Source of the DNA: a virus
Direction: 5' to 3' (one strand)
DNA length: 46,168 nucleotides
Virus record (IMG/VR): IMGVR_UViG_3300042371_000665
Location: 1 to 46,168 of that record
Part shown: positions 5,891 through 12,202 of the stretch, piece after piece
Numbering within the stretch: position 1 is the stretch's first letter
Layout of the letters: every line of letters begins with the position of its first letter
Program-made: the position numbers and the translations under genes
The notes under the pieces: generated by a model
What the model saw: only the letters and a program-made list of their open reading frames with translations
Database searches by the model: none
Told to the model about the DNA's origin: nothing

Positions 5891-6194
5891 AAGTTTCTTT
5901 ATCTAATTCTCTTAATTGTTTTAATATTTCTATTTGTGTTTTTAAACCTTCTATTATTCTGTTATCGGTTTCAGTGATTTTCTTTAATATATCTATTCTC
6001 TCTCTTTGTATGTCAAAAAGTTTTTGCTCTGTACTTTCGGTTTTTAGTTCTTTTAAAACCTTATCAATTACATAGATTTGTGAGTTAAAACCCTCTGTAC
6101 TTCTGTTCCATTCTCCAGATAAAGCCATTTTTGCATCCTCTTTTAATAGGTTTAAAACTCTAATACTTTCTAATATTTTTTCGTTGTTGTTCAT
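5877..6194 (-). CDS. Coiled-coil hypothetical protein
   Basis: A 105-residue protein, nearly all helical, with heptad-like runs (EKILESIRVLNLLKEDAKMA, then RERIDILKKITETDNRIIEG and LKTQIEILKQLRELDKE). It probably forms a dimeric or trimeric coiled coil. The C-terminus overlaps the next gene by 14 bases. No enzyme motif. Function unknown. Confidence 0.6.
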   Translation of the reverse strand: MNNNEKILESIRVLNLLKEDAKMALSGEWNRSTEGFNSQIYVIDKVLKELKTESTEQKLFDIQRERIDILKKITETDNRIIEGLKTQIEILKQLRELDKETYGNI

Positions 6195-6200
6195 CTTGTT

Positions 6201-6392
6201 TTATTTAAAAATTGTTGTATCTACGTTTTTGTTGTATTGCTTCCATATTTTAAAAGCATCACTAAATTTAATATTTCTTTCTATTTGTAATACTTTAACT
6301 TCATTCTTCATCTTGTTATATGCCAAGTCAATTTCATCAATTATAACTTGTAAGCATACTTTTTGTGTACGTGGTCTTTTTTCTTTATTCAT
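6201..6392 (-). CDS. Basic helical hypothetical protein
   Basis: A 63-residue basic protein, mainly helical (CLQVIIDEIDLAYNKMKNEV). Its start, ATGAATAAAGAA, overlaps the TAA of the upstream gene (6385-6561) in an ATGAATAA arrangement. The same arrangement is used one gene further upstream, which suggests coupled translation or a recent duplication of the junction. Family unknown. Confidence 0.55.
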   Translation of the reverse strand: MNKEKRPRTQKVCLQVIIDEIDLAYNKMKNEVKVLQIERNIKFSDAFKIWKQYNKNVDTTIFK

Positions 6393-6561
6393 TATTTAGT
6401 ATTTTTCTAATTTCGGTTTCTGCGTTGTAAGACTCTAAAAAATATTCCTCTATACTTTCCTTTAGTTTTGTTATTTCGTTCCTTAAAAACGTGCTTTCTA
6501 TAGCGTTTGAGTAGTCTAATATAAATTCTACTTTATCCAGTATTTCGGTTTCTTTATTCAT
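6385..6561 (-). CDS. Small acidic helical protein (58 aa)
   Basis: Begins at 6561 with ATGAATAAAGAA and ends with TAA at 6385, inside the next gene's start. The peptide (MNKETEILDKVEFILDYSN, then EITKLKESIEEYFLES) is acidic and helical throughout. The start overlaps the stop of the gene at 6554-6700, so three consecutive genes are coupled by overlapping start and stop codons. No known family. Confidence 0.5.
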   Translation of the reverse strand: MNKETEILDKVEFILDYSNAIESTFLRNEITKLKESIEEYFLESYNAETEIRKILNNE

Positions 6562-6700
6562 CTTTATAGTTATTTAATTTTTTCCATTTATCTAAAAAAT
6601 ACAATCCAGTTGCTAAGTCGTCTTTGCTTATATGGTCTTTTGCAAATATTTCTTTTATTCTCCTTTCAATCATTTTTATATCTATCTTTTGAAATTCCAT
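6554..6700 (-). CDS. Small helical hypothetical protein (48 aa)
   Basis: Begins at an ATG at 6700 and ends with TAA at 6554. Its helices (IKMIERRIKEIFAKDHI, then DDLATGLYFLDKWKKL) are amphipathic and mixed-charge. It overlaps the start of the next gene by eight bases. No motif is visible. The even packing and unbroken frame support a real gene. Confidence 0.5.
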   Translation of the reverse strand: MEFQKIDIKMIERRIKEIFAKDHISKDDLATGLYFLDKWKKLNNYKDE

Positions 6701-6701
6701 T

Positions 6702-6890
6702 TTATTTTTCTAGTTTAAAATTATTTAACTCTTGTATAAAAGCGTTTAATCTATCTATGTTATAGCTAAAAACACTACTTTGTTTGTAGTCTAGTTGTTC
6801 GCATATTGCGTAAATATCATTTTTCATTTCATCGGCTAATAAAATGCTTTTCTCTTTTATCTCTTTTAATTGTTTATCTAGTTTATCCAT
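6702..6890 (-). CDS. Small helical hypothetical protein (62 aa)
   Basis: A helical, mixed-charge protein: LDKQLKEIKEKSILLADEMK, then a second helix NIDRLNAFIQELNNFKLEK. Likely a helical hairpin or short coiled coil. One base separates its stop from the ATG of the next gene. No recognised family. Confidence 0.55.
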   Translation of the reverse strand: MDKLDKQLKEIKEKSILLADEMKNDIYAICEQLDYKQSSVFSYNIDRLNAFIQELNNFKLEK

Positions 6891-6897
6891 TTTTATT

Positions 6898-7149
6898 TTA
6901 GTATTTTATAATTGTGTTAATCGGTTTAATTGCTTGTTGGTATTTTTGTTCTTTTCCTACTACTTCATAAAAGCATACTTTTAAGGCTTCTTTTTCATCG
7001 TAGGTTATATGTACATCAAAAGTTCTTTTTTCTACCTTAAATGCGCTCCATTCGTCTATAAACGTATCTATATAAATATCTTTAGAATAATTATCGGTTG
7101 TTATAGTTAGTTTTTGTAAAAAAGGGTTTATTGTTACTTCAAAATCCAT
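6898..7149 (-). CDS. Hypothetical early protein, beta-rich
   Basis: An 83-residue protein of alternating strands (FEVTINPFLQKLTITTDNYS, then KRTFDVHITYDEKEALKVCF). It probably forms one compact sheet. No catalytic or metal-binding pattern. It precedes the single-span membrane protein at 7151-7267 with a one-base gap. Confidence 0.55.
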   Translation of the reverse strand: MDFEVTINPFLQKLTITTDNYSKDIYIDTFIDEWSAFKVEKRTFDVHITYDEKEALKVCFYEVVGKEQKYQQAIKPINTIIKY

Positions 7150-7150
7150 T

Positions 7151-7267
7151 TTAGTTTTTTATAATTGTTAGTAAAATTAAAAATGCCAATAAAAGAAAAA
7201 TTATCAGCATTACTTTATATCCTCTACATAAGGTCTTTTCTAGTTCTGTTTTGTTTTTAGCTTTCAT
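7151..7267 (-). CDS. Single-span small membrane protein (38 aa)
   Basis: Begins at an ATG at 7267 and ends with TAA at 7151. A basic N-terminus (MKAKNKTELEKTLCRGYK) is followed by one strongly hydrophobic helix (MLIIFLLLAFLILLTII). The charge pattern predicts a cytoplasmic N-terminus. Function unknown; one of several tiny membrane proteins in this array. Confidence 0.5.
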   Translation of the reverse strand: MKAKNKTELEKTLCRGYKVMLIIFLLLAFLILLTIIKN

Positions 7268-7278
7268 TTTGTTTTTTT

Positions 7279-7401
7279 TTAAAATATTACTCTTTTACTT
7301 TCTGTTATTTTATAAATTCCGTCTTTGTCTAGTTCGTATTTTTGTAGTTCATAGCCTATTATTAAGCCGTCTTTGTATATCTCTATTTCTTTAATTTCCA
7401 T
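7279..7401 (-). CDS. Small hypothetical protein (40 aa)
   Basis: Begins at an ATG at 7401 and ends with TAA at 7279. The peptide is a run of strands (MEIKEIEIYKDGLIIGYELQ, then GIYKITESKRVIF), suggestive of a small beta sheet. It is spaced 7 bases from its upstream neighbour. No family recognised. Confidence 0.45.
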   Translation of the reverse strand: MEIKEIEIYKDGLIIGYELQKYELDKDGIYKITESKRVIF

Positions 7402-7408
7402 TTTGTTT

Positions 7409-7555
7409 TTAGTTTATTTCTTTACTAGATTGCATTGTAAAGGTTTTATATTTTTCTATCATTCTATTTTCAAAGTTATCTAAACTTTCGTTATTGTTGT
7501 ATATTTCAGTTTTTAAACCAGTTTGTGTTAATAACACTATTTTATATGTTTTCAT
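7409..7555 (-). CDS. Small hypothetical protein (48 aa)
   Basis: Begins at an ATG at 7555 and ends with TAA at 7409. It begins MKTYKIVLLTQTGLKTEIYN and continues with a helix (DNFENRMIEKYKTF). Three bases separate it from the upstream gene. Short but well packed between neighbours and in the same AT-rich codon style. Function unknown. Confidence 0.45.
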   Translation of the reverse strand: MKTYKIVLLTQTGLKTEIYNNNESLDNFENRMIEKYKTFTMQSSKEIN

Positions 7556-7558
7556 ATT

Positions 7559-7723
7559 TTAGTCTTTATTTAATATATTTATAGCTTGTTCCATTCCGTA
7601 AATTTGAGCACTTAAATAACTCGTTGTGTGAAAATCTTTTTGTTCTCTTGCTTCGGTTTTTTCTTCTTTTAATTTCCAGATTAATTGGTTTATTTCAAAA
7701 ATTTTATCGTTTATATTTTTCAT
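7559..7723 (-). CDS. Small helical hypothetical protein (54 aa)
   Basis: Begins at an ATG at 7723 and ends with TAA at 7559. Charged helix-rich sequence (NDKIFEINQLIWKLKEEKTE, then YLSAQIYGMEQAINILN), consistent with a helical hairpin. It sits between two other small genes with gaps of 3 and 12 bases. No recognised family. Confidence 0.45.
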   Translation of the reverse strand: MKNINDKIFEINQLIWKLKEEKTEAREQKDFHTTSYLSAQIYGMEQAINILNKD

Positions 7724-7735
7724 AGCTTATATTTT

Positions 7736-7948
7736 TTAGTTAATTTCAAAATCAAAGGGTTCTGCGTCTAGTGAATAATCAAATGTAATTCCAAAAGGGG
7801 CAAAATTTTCTTGCCATTGGTTAAGTTCTGAATAGTCAAAACCTTCGCTTCCTTCCTCTTGAAACCTTTCCCATAGTGCAAAAATACCTTTGTTTTTTAA
7901 TTCTGTTTCAAATTCTTCTATATTGCTAAAATCGTCTTTAAGTTTCAT
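7736..7948 (-). CDS. Acidic hypothetical protein
   Basis: A 70-residue, very acidic protein (DDFSNIEEFETELKNKGIFA, then SEGFDYSELNQWQ and YSLDAEPFDFEIN). High net negative charge in a small early phage protein fits a DNA-mimic inhibitor, but that is inference from composition only. No sequence motif confirms it. Confidence 0.55.
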   Translation of the reverse strand: MKLKDDFSNIEEFETELKNKGIFALWERFQEEGSEGFDYSELNQWQENFAPFGITFDYSLDAEPFDFEIN

Positions 7949-7959
7949 AATTTATATTT

Positions 7960-8082
7960 TTAAATGTTTACTAGTATTGCTATTGTATTTCCTCTAATTG
8001 TTACAATTTCTTGCTTCATAGGTTGGATGTATTTTCTATAATCAATTTTTTTAGGTTTTGGAAATTCTATTTTTGTTTTCAT
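7960..8082 (-). CDS. Small basic hypothetical protein (40 aa)
   Basis: Begins at an ATG at 8082 and ends with TAA at 7960. The N-terminus is rich in Lys and Pro (MKTKIEFPKPKKIDYRKYI) and the C-terminus is a hydrophobic strand (TIRGNTIAILVNI). Gaps of 11 and 29 bases to its neighbours. No family recognised. Confidence 0.45.
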   Translation of the reverse strand: MKTKIEFPKPKKIDYRKYIQPMKQEIVTIRGNTIAILVNI

Positions 8083-8111
8083 AATTTATATTTTAATTGT
8101 TGTTATTTAAT

Positions 8112-8213
8112 TTACTCTTTGTCTTTATCATGTAATTTTATTAGAATGAATACCCCAAAAAATATTGTTGATACTAACCAAAAAATTGATATTATTTTTA
8201 TTATATTTTCCAT
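8112..8213 (-). CDS. Single-span small membrane protein (33 aa)
   Basis: Begins at an ATG at 8213 and ends with TAA at 8112. One membrane helix (IIKIISIFWLVSTIFFGVFI) is followed by a charged tail (KLHDKDKE). It lies directly downstream of the lipoprotein gene at 8228-8599, so both could act at the envelope. Very short, so confidence is limited. Confidence 0.4.
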   Translation of the reverse strand: MENIIKIISIFWLVSTIFFGVFILIKLHDKDKE

Positions 8214-8227
8214 TTTATCTTTATATT

Positions 8228-8599
8228 TTATTTGTTAAAAAATTGTATTAAGCAACCCGTTTGCACTATATTAGAATTAACATTTATTACCTCTTTATTC
8301 TCACTAATTACTTTAAATCTATTTATACATTGTGTATCATTTATTATTTTAGCTTCGTAATACCGTCTTTTTATCAATCCTATATTTATACTTTTTTCTG
8401 TAGTGTTTAAAATAGTATCAATTTGTGTAGTACTTAAGTCAATTAAAATTAATCTACTTTCTTTGTTGCCTTCCCATTTTATTAAAGACGTTATTTTTAA
8501 GGGTTTTTTATTGTTGTTTAAGTCTTCATTTATTATTTCGGGTGTACTGCAACCAATTAATAAAAATAGGGTTGCAAATAATGTTATTTTAGTATTCAT
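8228..8599 (-). CDS. Predicted lipoprotein, early region
   Basis: A 123-residue protein with a signal sequence and lipobox (FATLFLLIGC, Cys about residue 17), so it should be lipidated and held in the host envelope. The mature part is beta-rich with two further Cys residues (QCINRF and TGCLIQFF) that could form a disulphide outside the cytoplasm. Phage lipoproteins expressed early are known in other phages to block superinfection (T5 Llp, TP-J34 Ltp). That role is plausible here, but no sequence match supports it. Confidence 0.65.
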   Translation of the reverse strand: MNTKITLFATLFLLIGCSTPEIINEDLNNNKKPLKITSLIKWEGNKESRLILIDLSTTQIDTILNTTEKSINIGLIKRRYYEAKIINDTQCINRFKVISENKEVINVNSNIVQTGCLIQFFNK

Positions 8600-8605
8600 T
8601 TTATT

Positions 8606-8770
8606 TTAATTTAGAGTTGTTATGTTTTCAATTTTCCATGTTATTAATTTATAATCATTTAAGCTATAAAATTCAATTAAATTATTAATTTGATAATGGT
8701 CTTTTGTAGGTAAAATAAATTTTTTGTTTTTACCGTCTGCACCTTTCATTTTTAATACTATTCTTTCCAT
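8606..8770 (-). CDS. Small basic hypothetical protein (54 aa)
   Basis: Begins at an ATG at 8770 and ends with TAA at 8606. It begins MERIVLKMKGADGKNKKFIL and ends in a beta strand pair (DYKLITWKIENITTL). It probably forms a small mixed alpha/beta fold. It lies immediately upstream of the lipoprotein gene in the same transcript. No recognised family. Confidence 0.5.
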   Translation of the reverse strand: MERIVLKMKGADGKNKKFILPTKDHYQINNLIEFYSLNDYKLITWKIENITTLN

Positions 8771-8776
8771 TTTATT

Positions 8777-8941
8777 TTAGTTTTTATAAATGTATTCATA
8801 TTTGCCTATTTTAGTTTCGAAATTTGCTATTTTAAAGTCTTCTAATGAATGATTTTTTATTTTATAGCTTATCAGTTCACCAAGATTAAAAAGTTCGCAA
8901 ATTGTGTTTATTTCGTTGTTTAATTTTGCAAGTGTTTTCAT
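8777..8941 (-). CDS. Small hypothetical protein (54 aa)
   Basis: Begins at an ATG at 8941 and ends with TAA at 8777. An N-terminal helix (TLAKLNNEINTICELFNLGE) is followed by strand-like segments (FKIANFETKIGKYEYIY). Six bases separate it from the next gene. No family recognised; well-packed position supports it being real. Confidence 0.45.
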   Translation of the reverse strand: MKTLAKLNNEINTICELFNLGELISYKIKNHSLEDFKIANFETKIGKYEYIYKN

Positions 8942-8944
8942 AGT

Positions 8945-9058
8945 TTATTTTGATAAATTAAAGTATGTGATTAATAAAGGTATTTTATAAAATGTATGTA
9001 TCATTATAAAATGATTTTTATATATTCTCTTTGGTATAAAATTTCTATTGTGTTTCAT
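8945..9058 (-). CDS. Very small basic hypothetical protein (37 aa)
   Basis: Begins at an ATG at 9058 and ends with TAA at 8945. The peptide is basic and aromatic (MKHNRNFIPKRIYKNHFIMI). It fills an otherwise empty gap between two genes with 5 and 3 bases to spare, which is the main support. It could also be a chance frame in AT-rich DNA. Confidence 0.35.
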   Translation of the reverse strand: MKHNRNFIPKRIYKNHFIMIHTFYKIPLLITYFNLSK

Positions 9059-9063
9059 GGTTA

Positions 9064-9432
9064 TTAAATTTCTATTAAATGCCCTGTTTTTAATTGTGTA
9101 AAATAATTTCTTCTAAATTGTCTAAAATTTAAATACTTTTGACTTTCTCTTTTAATTTCTTCTTTATAAAATTTACCGTTAATATTTGCAAAACTAAAAT
9201 TCGTTTCGTCGATTGCTTCGGGCGTACATTCAAGCCAAGCCCCTAAATGTGAATTCATAGTATTATAGTATTTTAAACTGTCTTTAATTACTAATTTCAA
9301 ACCAAACATTAAAAGCATATTTTCATATTCTTGTATGTTTACAAATTTTATCCCTGAATTTATAAGATGTTGTTTTCTTAATTCTGTTTTTATTTTTTGT
9401 TCTTCTTTATATGTGCAAATAATTGTTTCCAT
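9064..9432 (-). CDS. Hypothetical early protein
   Basis: A 122-residue protein with a helical, basic N-terminus (EEQKIKTELRKQHLINSG), a central region (EYENMLLMFGLKLVIKDSLK), and a C-terminal segment rich in Tyr, Phe and Arg (KYLNFRQFRRNYFTQLKTG). No catalytic pattern stands out. A terminator-like hairpin lies just upstream at 9453-9478, so its expression may depend on read-through or a separate start. Function unknown. Confidence 0.6.
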   Translation of the reverse strand: METIICTYKEEQKIKTELRKQHLINSGIKFVNIQEYENMLLMFGLKLVIKDSLKYYNTMNSHLGAWLECTPEAIDETNFSFANINGKFYKEEIKRESQKYLNFRQFRRNYFTQLKTGHLIEI

Positions 9433-9452
9433 AGTTTTATAGTTTATAAAAA

Positions 9453-9478
9453 AGCCTTATAAGTTATTTTATAAGGCT
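9453..9478 (-). terminator. Terminator-like hairpin inside leftward array
   Basis: A perfect 10-bp stem (AGCCTTATAA with its complement) and a 6-nt loop. On the minus strand the stem is followed by five U residues. It sits in the 76-bp gap between two leftward genes. It could attenuate the operon or separate two transcripts. It resembles the hairpin at 11180-11208 in sequence. Confidence 0.55.
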
Positions 9479-9508
9479 ATATTGTTTTTAATTTATATGT
9501 GTTTTATT

Positions 9509-9706
9509 TTACCTAAATTCGTTAAATGTATAGTCTTTATCAACTACTTTGTTATTGACCTTTAAAACGTGTATATGTTCGTAATTATCATATAATTTTA
9601 ACTTTGCGTTGTCTATGTTTTCGGCTTCTACTGTTTCAGTTATTTTATAACTTTTGCCTATTGCGTTTTTTTGTTTTCCAGTAAATTGGATTTTAAAATT
9701 TTTCAT
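9509..9706 (-). CDS. Conserved-type small phage protein
   Basis: A 65-residue protein. The pattern NFKIQFTGKQKNAIGKSYKI, followed by TVEAENIDNAKLKLYDNYEH, resembles a short phage protein I associate with Bacteroidota phages: a beta hairpin, a helix, then a strand. It is followed by the terminator-like hairpin at 9453-9478. Function unknown. Confidence 0.65.
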   Translation of the reverse strand: MKNFKIQFTGKQKNAIGKSYKITETVEAENIDNAKLKLYDNYEHIHVLKVNNKVVDKDYTFNEFR

Positions 9707-9710
9707 AATA

Positions 9711-9935
9711 CTATAGTGTTTTAAAGATTAGATTTTTTACTTTGTTTGAGTCTTCATTATTAAAATAATTATCATTAATATAATTTAAGGCGTCTTTTTT
9801 TTGTTGCTTGCTTAATTCATTTATAAGGCTTTTAACTTGTTTGTTTTGTCCGTTTGTTTCGCTTTCTATGATATAATTAAAATATTCATTGATATTTTTA
9901 AAATCATATTCTTTTATTGTTTTTTGAGATACCAT
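9711..9935 (-). CDS. Helical hypothetical protein
   Basis: A 74-residue Asn/Lys-rich protein, nearly all helical (YDFKNINEYFNYIIESETNG, then VKSLINELSKQQKKDALNYI). No motif is visible. Four bases separate it from the downstream neighbour and from the upstream gene. Confidence 0.5.
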   Translation of the reverse strand: MVSQKTIKEYDFKNINEYFNYIIESETNGQNKQVKSLINELSKQQKKDALNYINDNYFNNEDSNKVKNLIFKTL

Positions 9936-9939
9936 AATT

Positions 9940-10239
9940 TTATAGGTTTTTAAAGTTTTCTAAAATGTTTTCAAATGAATTAGATTTAAAATCTAAATTA
10001 ACTAAAAAGTGTTTGTCTTGTGTGTTGTCTACTAAAAAAGAATAGGACTCTATTAAGTCTATTTTATCCAATATATTAGATATAAAATCCTCTATATTAT
10101 AATTTAAATTACCACTAATAAAAATACTTTTACTGTTGTTTGTTTGCGTTAATTTGAAACGGTCTCCTTTTGTGTTGGTACATGGTATAAATTGAATTTT
10201 TAAGCCCGTTGTATTGGTTAATCTTTTTGAATTATTCAT
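9940..10239 (-). CDS. Hypothetical early protein
   Basis: A 99-residue protein starting at the ATG at 10239 (MNNSKRLTN). An in-frame ATG at 10311 would run into the neighbouring gene and add 24 residues of unlike composition, so the shorter start is preferred. The sequence alternates strands and helices (GLKIQFIPCTNTKGDRFKL, DFISNILDKIDLIESYSFLV). No recognised family. Confidence 0.5.
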   Translation of the reverse strand: MNNSKRLTNTTGLKIQFIPCTNTKGDRFKLTQTNNSKSIFISGNLNYNIEDFISNILDKIDLIESYSFLVDNTQDKHFLVNLDFKSNSFENILENFKNL

Positions 10240-10264
10240 AATATTAAATTTTATAAGGTTGTTT

Positions 10265-10456
10265 TTATATATAGTATTTATCCGCTGTAAATTGTTTGTC
10301 AAAACCCACAAAATTATTTTTCGTTGGTTCTATTTTTGAAACGAAATTTATTGCCTCTTCTCTTGTTAGGTCTCTTTTTAAAATTTGTTTGCGTCTTGAG
10401 ACTCTAAAAAATTTAATTACTTTGTAGGTACCTATGTATTCTTTTTGCGTGTTCAT
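10265..10456 (-). CDS. Small basic hypothetical protein
   Basis: A 63-residue basic protein (YIGTYKVIKFFRVSRRKQIL, then LTREEAINFVSKIEPTKN). The order strand, basic strand, helix, strand resembles small phage proteins made of a beta hairpin and a helix carrying a REEA segment. It may bind nucleic acid because of its charge, but this is not shown. Confidence 0.5.
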   Translation of the reverse strand: MNTQKEYIGTYKVIKFFRVSRRKQILKRDLTREEAINFVSKIEPTKNNFVGFDKQFTADKYYI

Positions 10457-10468
10457 AATTTTATATTT

Positions 10469-10660
10469 TTAAATTTTATTAATTTGTCTTTTTACTTCGC
10501 TTTTAATACATTCCCATTTTATGGTATTTTTAGCCTCTTTAAAGGACTCTTTATTTAATCGGGATGTAATATATATTAATTCGTTTTTAACCTGAATTTT
10601 GCGTTCTATTGAGTTAATTTCGTGTTGAATATTAACTTTGTTGTTTATTCTTTTTCGCAT
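10469..10660 (-). CDS. Small basic helical protein
   Basis: A 63-residue, strongly basic helical protein (MRKRINNKVNIQHEINSIE, then ELIYITSRLNKESFKEAKNT and WECIKSEVKRQINKI). Charge and shape would suit nucleic-acid binding, but no specific fold can be recognised. Third gene of the leftward transcript. Confidence 0.5.
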   Translation of the reverse strand: MRKRINNKVNIQHEINSIERKIQVKNELIYITSRLNKESFKEAKNTIKWECIKSEVKRQINKI

Positions 10661-10676
10661 GGTTTCTAAATTTTAT

Positions 10677-10979
10677 TTATATTAGTTCAAAAAATTCGCT
10701 TTCTAGTATTGCATTTATACATTCATCGTATAAATTTTGTAAGTTTTCGTCTATACTGAAACAGTCGTTTAAAACAACTTTTACAAATGATATTTTTTTG
10801 CTTTTTTCTTGTTTACTGTTTAGGCTTTCATGTGAAGCGAATAAAGTATTTTTTTGTAGTTCTATATCAAAAATAATATAGTCGCTTTCTTGTGTTCTCT
10901 TGTTTATTACTTCAATTTCGAAAATACGTAATTTAGTAATATTGTTAAAATCTTCTTTTAATGTTTTTAATGTGTTCAT
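10677..10979 (-). CDS. Hypothetical early protein
   Basis: A 100-residue acidic protein near the start of the leftward array. N-terminal helix (TLKTLKEDFNNITKLRIFEI), central strands (SDYIIFDIELQKNTLFASHE), and an acidic C-terminus (NLYDECINAILESEFFELI). No family recognised. Genes first expressed after entry often counter host defence; position is the only hint here. Confidence 0.55.
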   Translation of the reverse strand: MNTLKTLKEDFNNITKLRIFEIEVINKRTQESDYIIFDIELQKNTLFASHESLNSKQEKSKKISFVKVVLNDCFSIDENLQNLYDECINAILESEFFELI

Positions 10980-10992
10980 AATATTTATAGTT

Positions 10993-11100
10993 TTATATTT
11001 TATTAATTAAAAAATCTAATAACATTAACCCAAAAATAAAGGTTAAAATCATTATTATTATTATTGTTATCGGGATTAAGTTTTTAAAATAGTTTTTCAT
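10993..11100 (-). CDS. Single-span small membrane protein (35 aa), first leftward gene
   Basis: Begins at an ATG at 11100 and ends with TAA at 10993. Nearly the whole protein is one membrane helix (LIPITIIIIMILTFIFGLML). It is the first gene of the leftward block, just downstream of the tRNA-like minihelix at 11124-11169. Short, but the frame and spacing fit the pattern of its neighbours. Confidence 0.45.
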   Translation of the reverse strand: MKNYFKNLIPITIIIIMILTFIFGLMLLDFLINKI

Positions 11101-11123
11101 TTTAATGTATTTTATAAGTTAGT

Positions 11124-11169
11124 TACTATATACAGAATCGAACTGTATTAAAACCATTATAGTATAGTA
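11124..11169 (-). ncRNA. tRNA-like minihelix (T-arm plus acceptor stem)
   Basis: On the minus strand: TACTATA, a 15-nt linker, TACAG, the loop TTCGATT, CTGTA, and TATAGTA. The 5-bp stem around TTCGATT is a perfect tRNA T-arm (loop pattern TTCRANN). The next 7 bases pair 7 of 7 with TACTATA, exactly as a tRNA acceptor stem would. The D and anticodon arms are missing; only the 15-nt linker takes their place. No CCA is encoded. It may be a tRNA remnant, a tRNA mimic, or a chance structure in the leader of the first leftward gene. Confidence 0.4.
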
Positions 11170-11179
11170 ATATATAAAA

Positions 11180-11208
11180 AAGCCTATCTAAATTAATTAA
11201 ATAGGCTT
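11180..11208 (-). terminator. Terminator-like hairpin in early leader
   Basis: An 8-bp stem (AAGCCTAT with ATAGGCTT) around a 13-nt AT loop. On the minus strand the stem is followed by U residues, the polarity of an intrinsic terminator. It lies upstream of the first leftward gene, so it may act as a leader attenuator or block transcription entering from the right. The stem is related to the hairpin at 9453-9478. Confidence 0.45.
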
Positions 11209-12130
11209 AATCATATATTTTTAAAGTGTATAATTAAAAAGAGATATACAAGCATATTATATAAGTCCTTTTAATCTAGCGAATGCCTTTCGACCTTAAC
11301 GCCGTTAACTAATGTTTTTAAACACGTCAACCGAAATACTATTTTACTGCTTTAATTCTTTTCAAATATTCAAAAAATAAAAGCATACTACATAATAAAA
11401 TCGATTAACTACATAAAAAACCGTTATACTACACTATTAATAAAGTAGATTCTTACAAATTATATGTATTAATAACCTACATTTTAAGATTATATAAATA
11501 CCATAGTATATATAAATGCAATATTTTTAATGAATAACTATAGAACTAATAAACGCAAAGAAATACAATACATATAAGTACAATTTAGTATTATTATAAG
11601 AGTACTAAAAAAATATATAAAGTGAATTTAAGTTTATTACATCACATATATAAGCATACATACATTTATACTATTTTAAAAAAACAAGCCTTTAAAACGC
11701 CTCAAACATACCTTATATTATACCTTATATATGATATGATACAAGGCAAAAAAAATAGTCTCTTGTTTCCCAGGAAATAGGCATAGAGTAAATCTATAGA
11801 TTAAAGTATTACTATAGATATTCGTTATATTAAATAGTTGCTTTAAAACTGGAGGGCAAAGACTACTATACAAAAAGGCAAAAGTTATGCACGAAAATAT
11901 TTGAAACGTTATAGGGGTGGGCAAAATAAAGGGGAAAGGAGGAGAGGGAGGGAAACGTGAAATGGGGGTGGAACCTCACCACTATATCTATCTCATTAAA
12001 ATAACTAAAATATGGGTGTTTTCTTTATAAGAGTAGCCTCTGTGAGTACCAATGAAATAAGGGTCTAACAAACTCGATTACTAGAAAGTTTTTAGTAAAG
12101 GGGTAGTAGTTGTCATATATTTAGTATTAT
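11209..12130. other. Large non-coding region between divergent gene blocks
   Basis: About 0.9 kb with no credible gene on either strand and stop codons in all frames. It is very AT-rich, with many TATA-like and poly-A tracts. Visible structure: a 13-bp near-palindrome TTAACG-C-CGTTAA at 11296-11308, a direct repeat of TACCTTATA at about 11709-11730, and a purine tract with several G runs at about 11925-11970. It separates leftward early-type genes from rightward genes, so an origin, early promoters or a transcription switch are reasonable guesses. Confidence 0.6.
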
Positions 12131-12160
12131 ATGCAGTATAATATATTCATTATTTTATTG

Positions 12161-12168
12161 TATCTTTG
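12161..12168 (+). promoter_or_regulatory. Bacteroidota-type -7 box (TATCTTTG)
   Basis: TATCTTTGC lies 34 bases upstream of the ATG at 12203 and inside a longer in-frame reading frame. This argues that the longer start at 12131 is not used. The 20 bases from TATCTTTGCATAG onward are identical to those at 21289-21308. No -33 TTTG is evident. Confidence 0.65.
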
Positions 12169-12202
12169 CATAGATAAAAACAACAATTTAAAAATCATAA
12201 AA

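Noticed and set aside
11718-11924. A 68-codon minus-strand frame in the non-coding region
   Set aside because: It is isolated, Cys/Phe/Leu-rich as expected for the reverse of purine-rich DNA, and has no neighbour or start context.
12131-12202. N-terminal extension of the CopG-like protein
   Set aside because: The promoter-like box lies inside it and the composition is unlike a ribbon-helix-helix protein; the start at 12203 is preferred.
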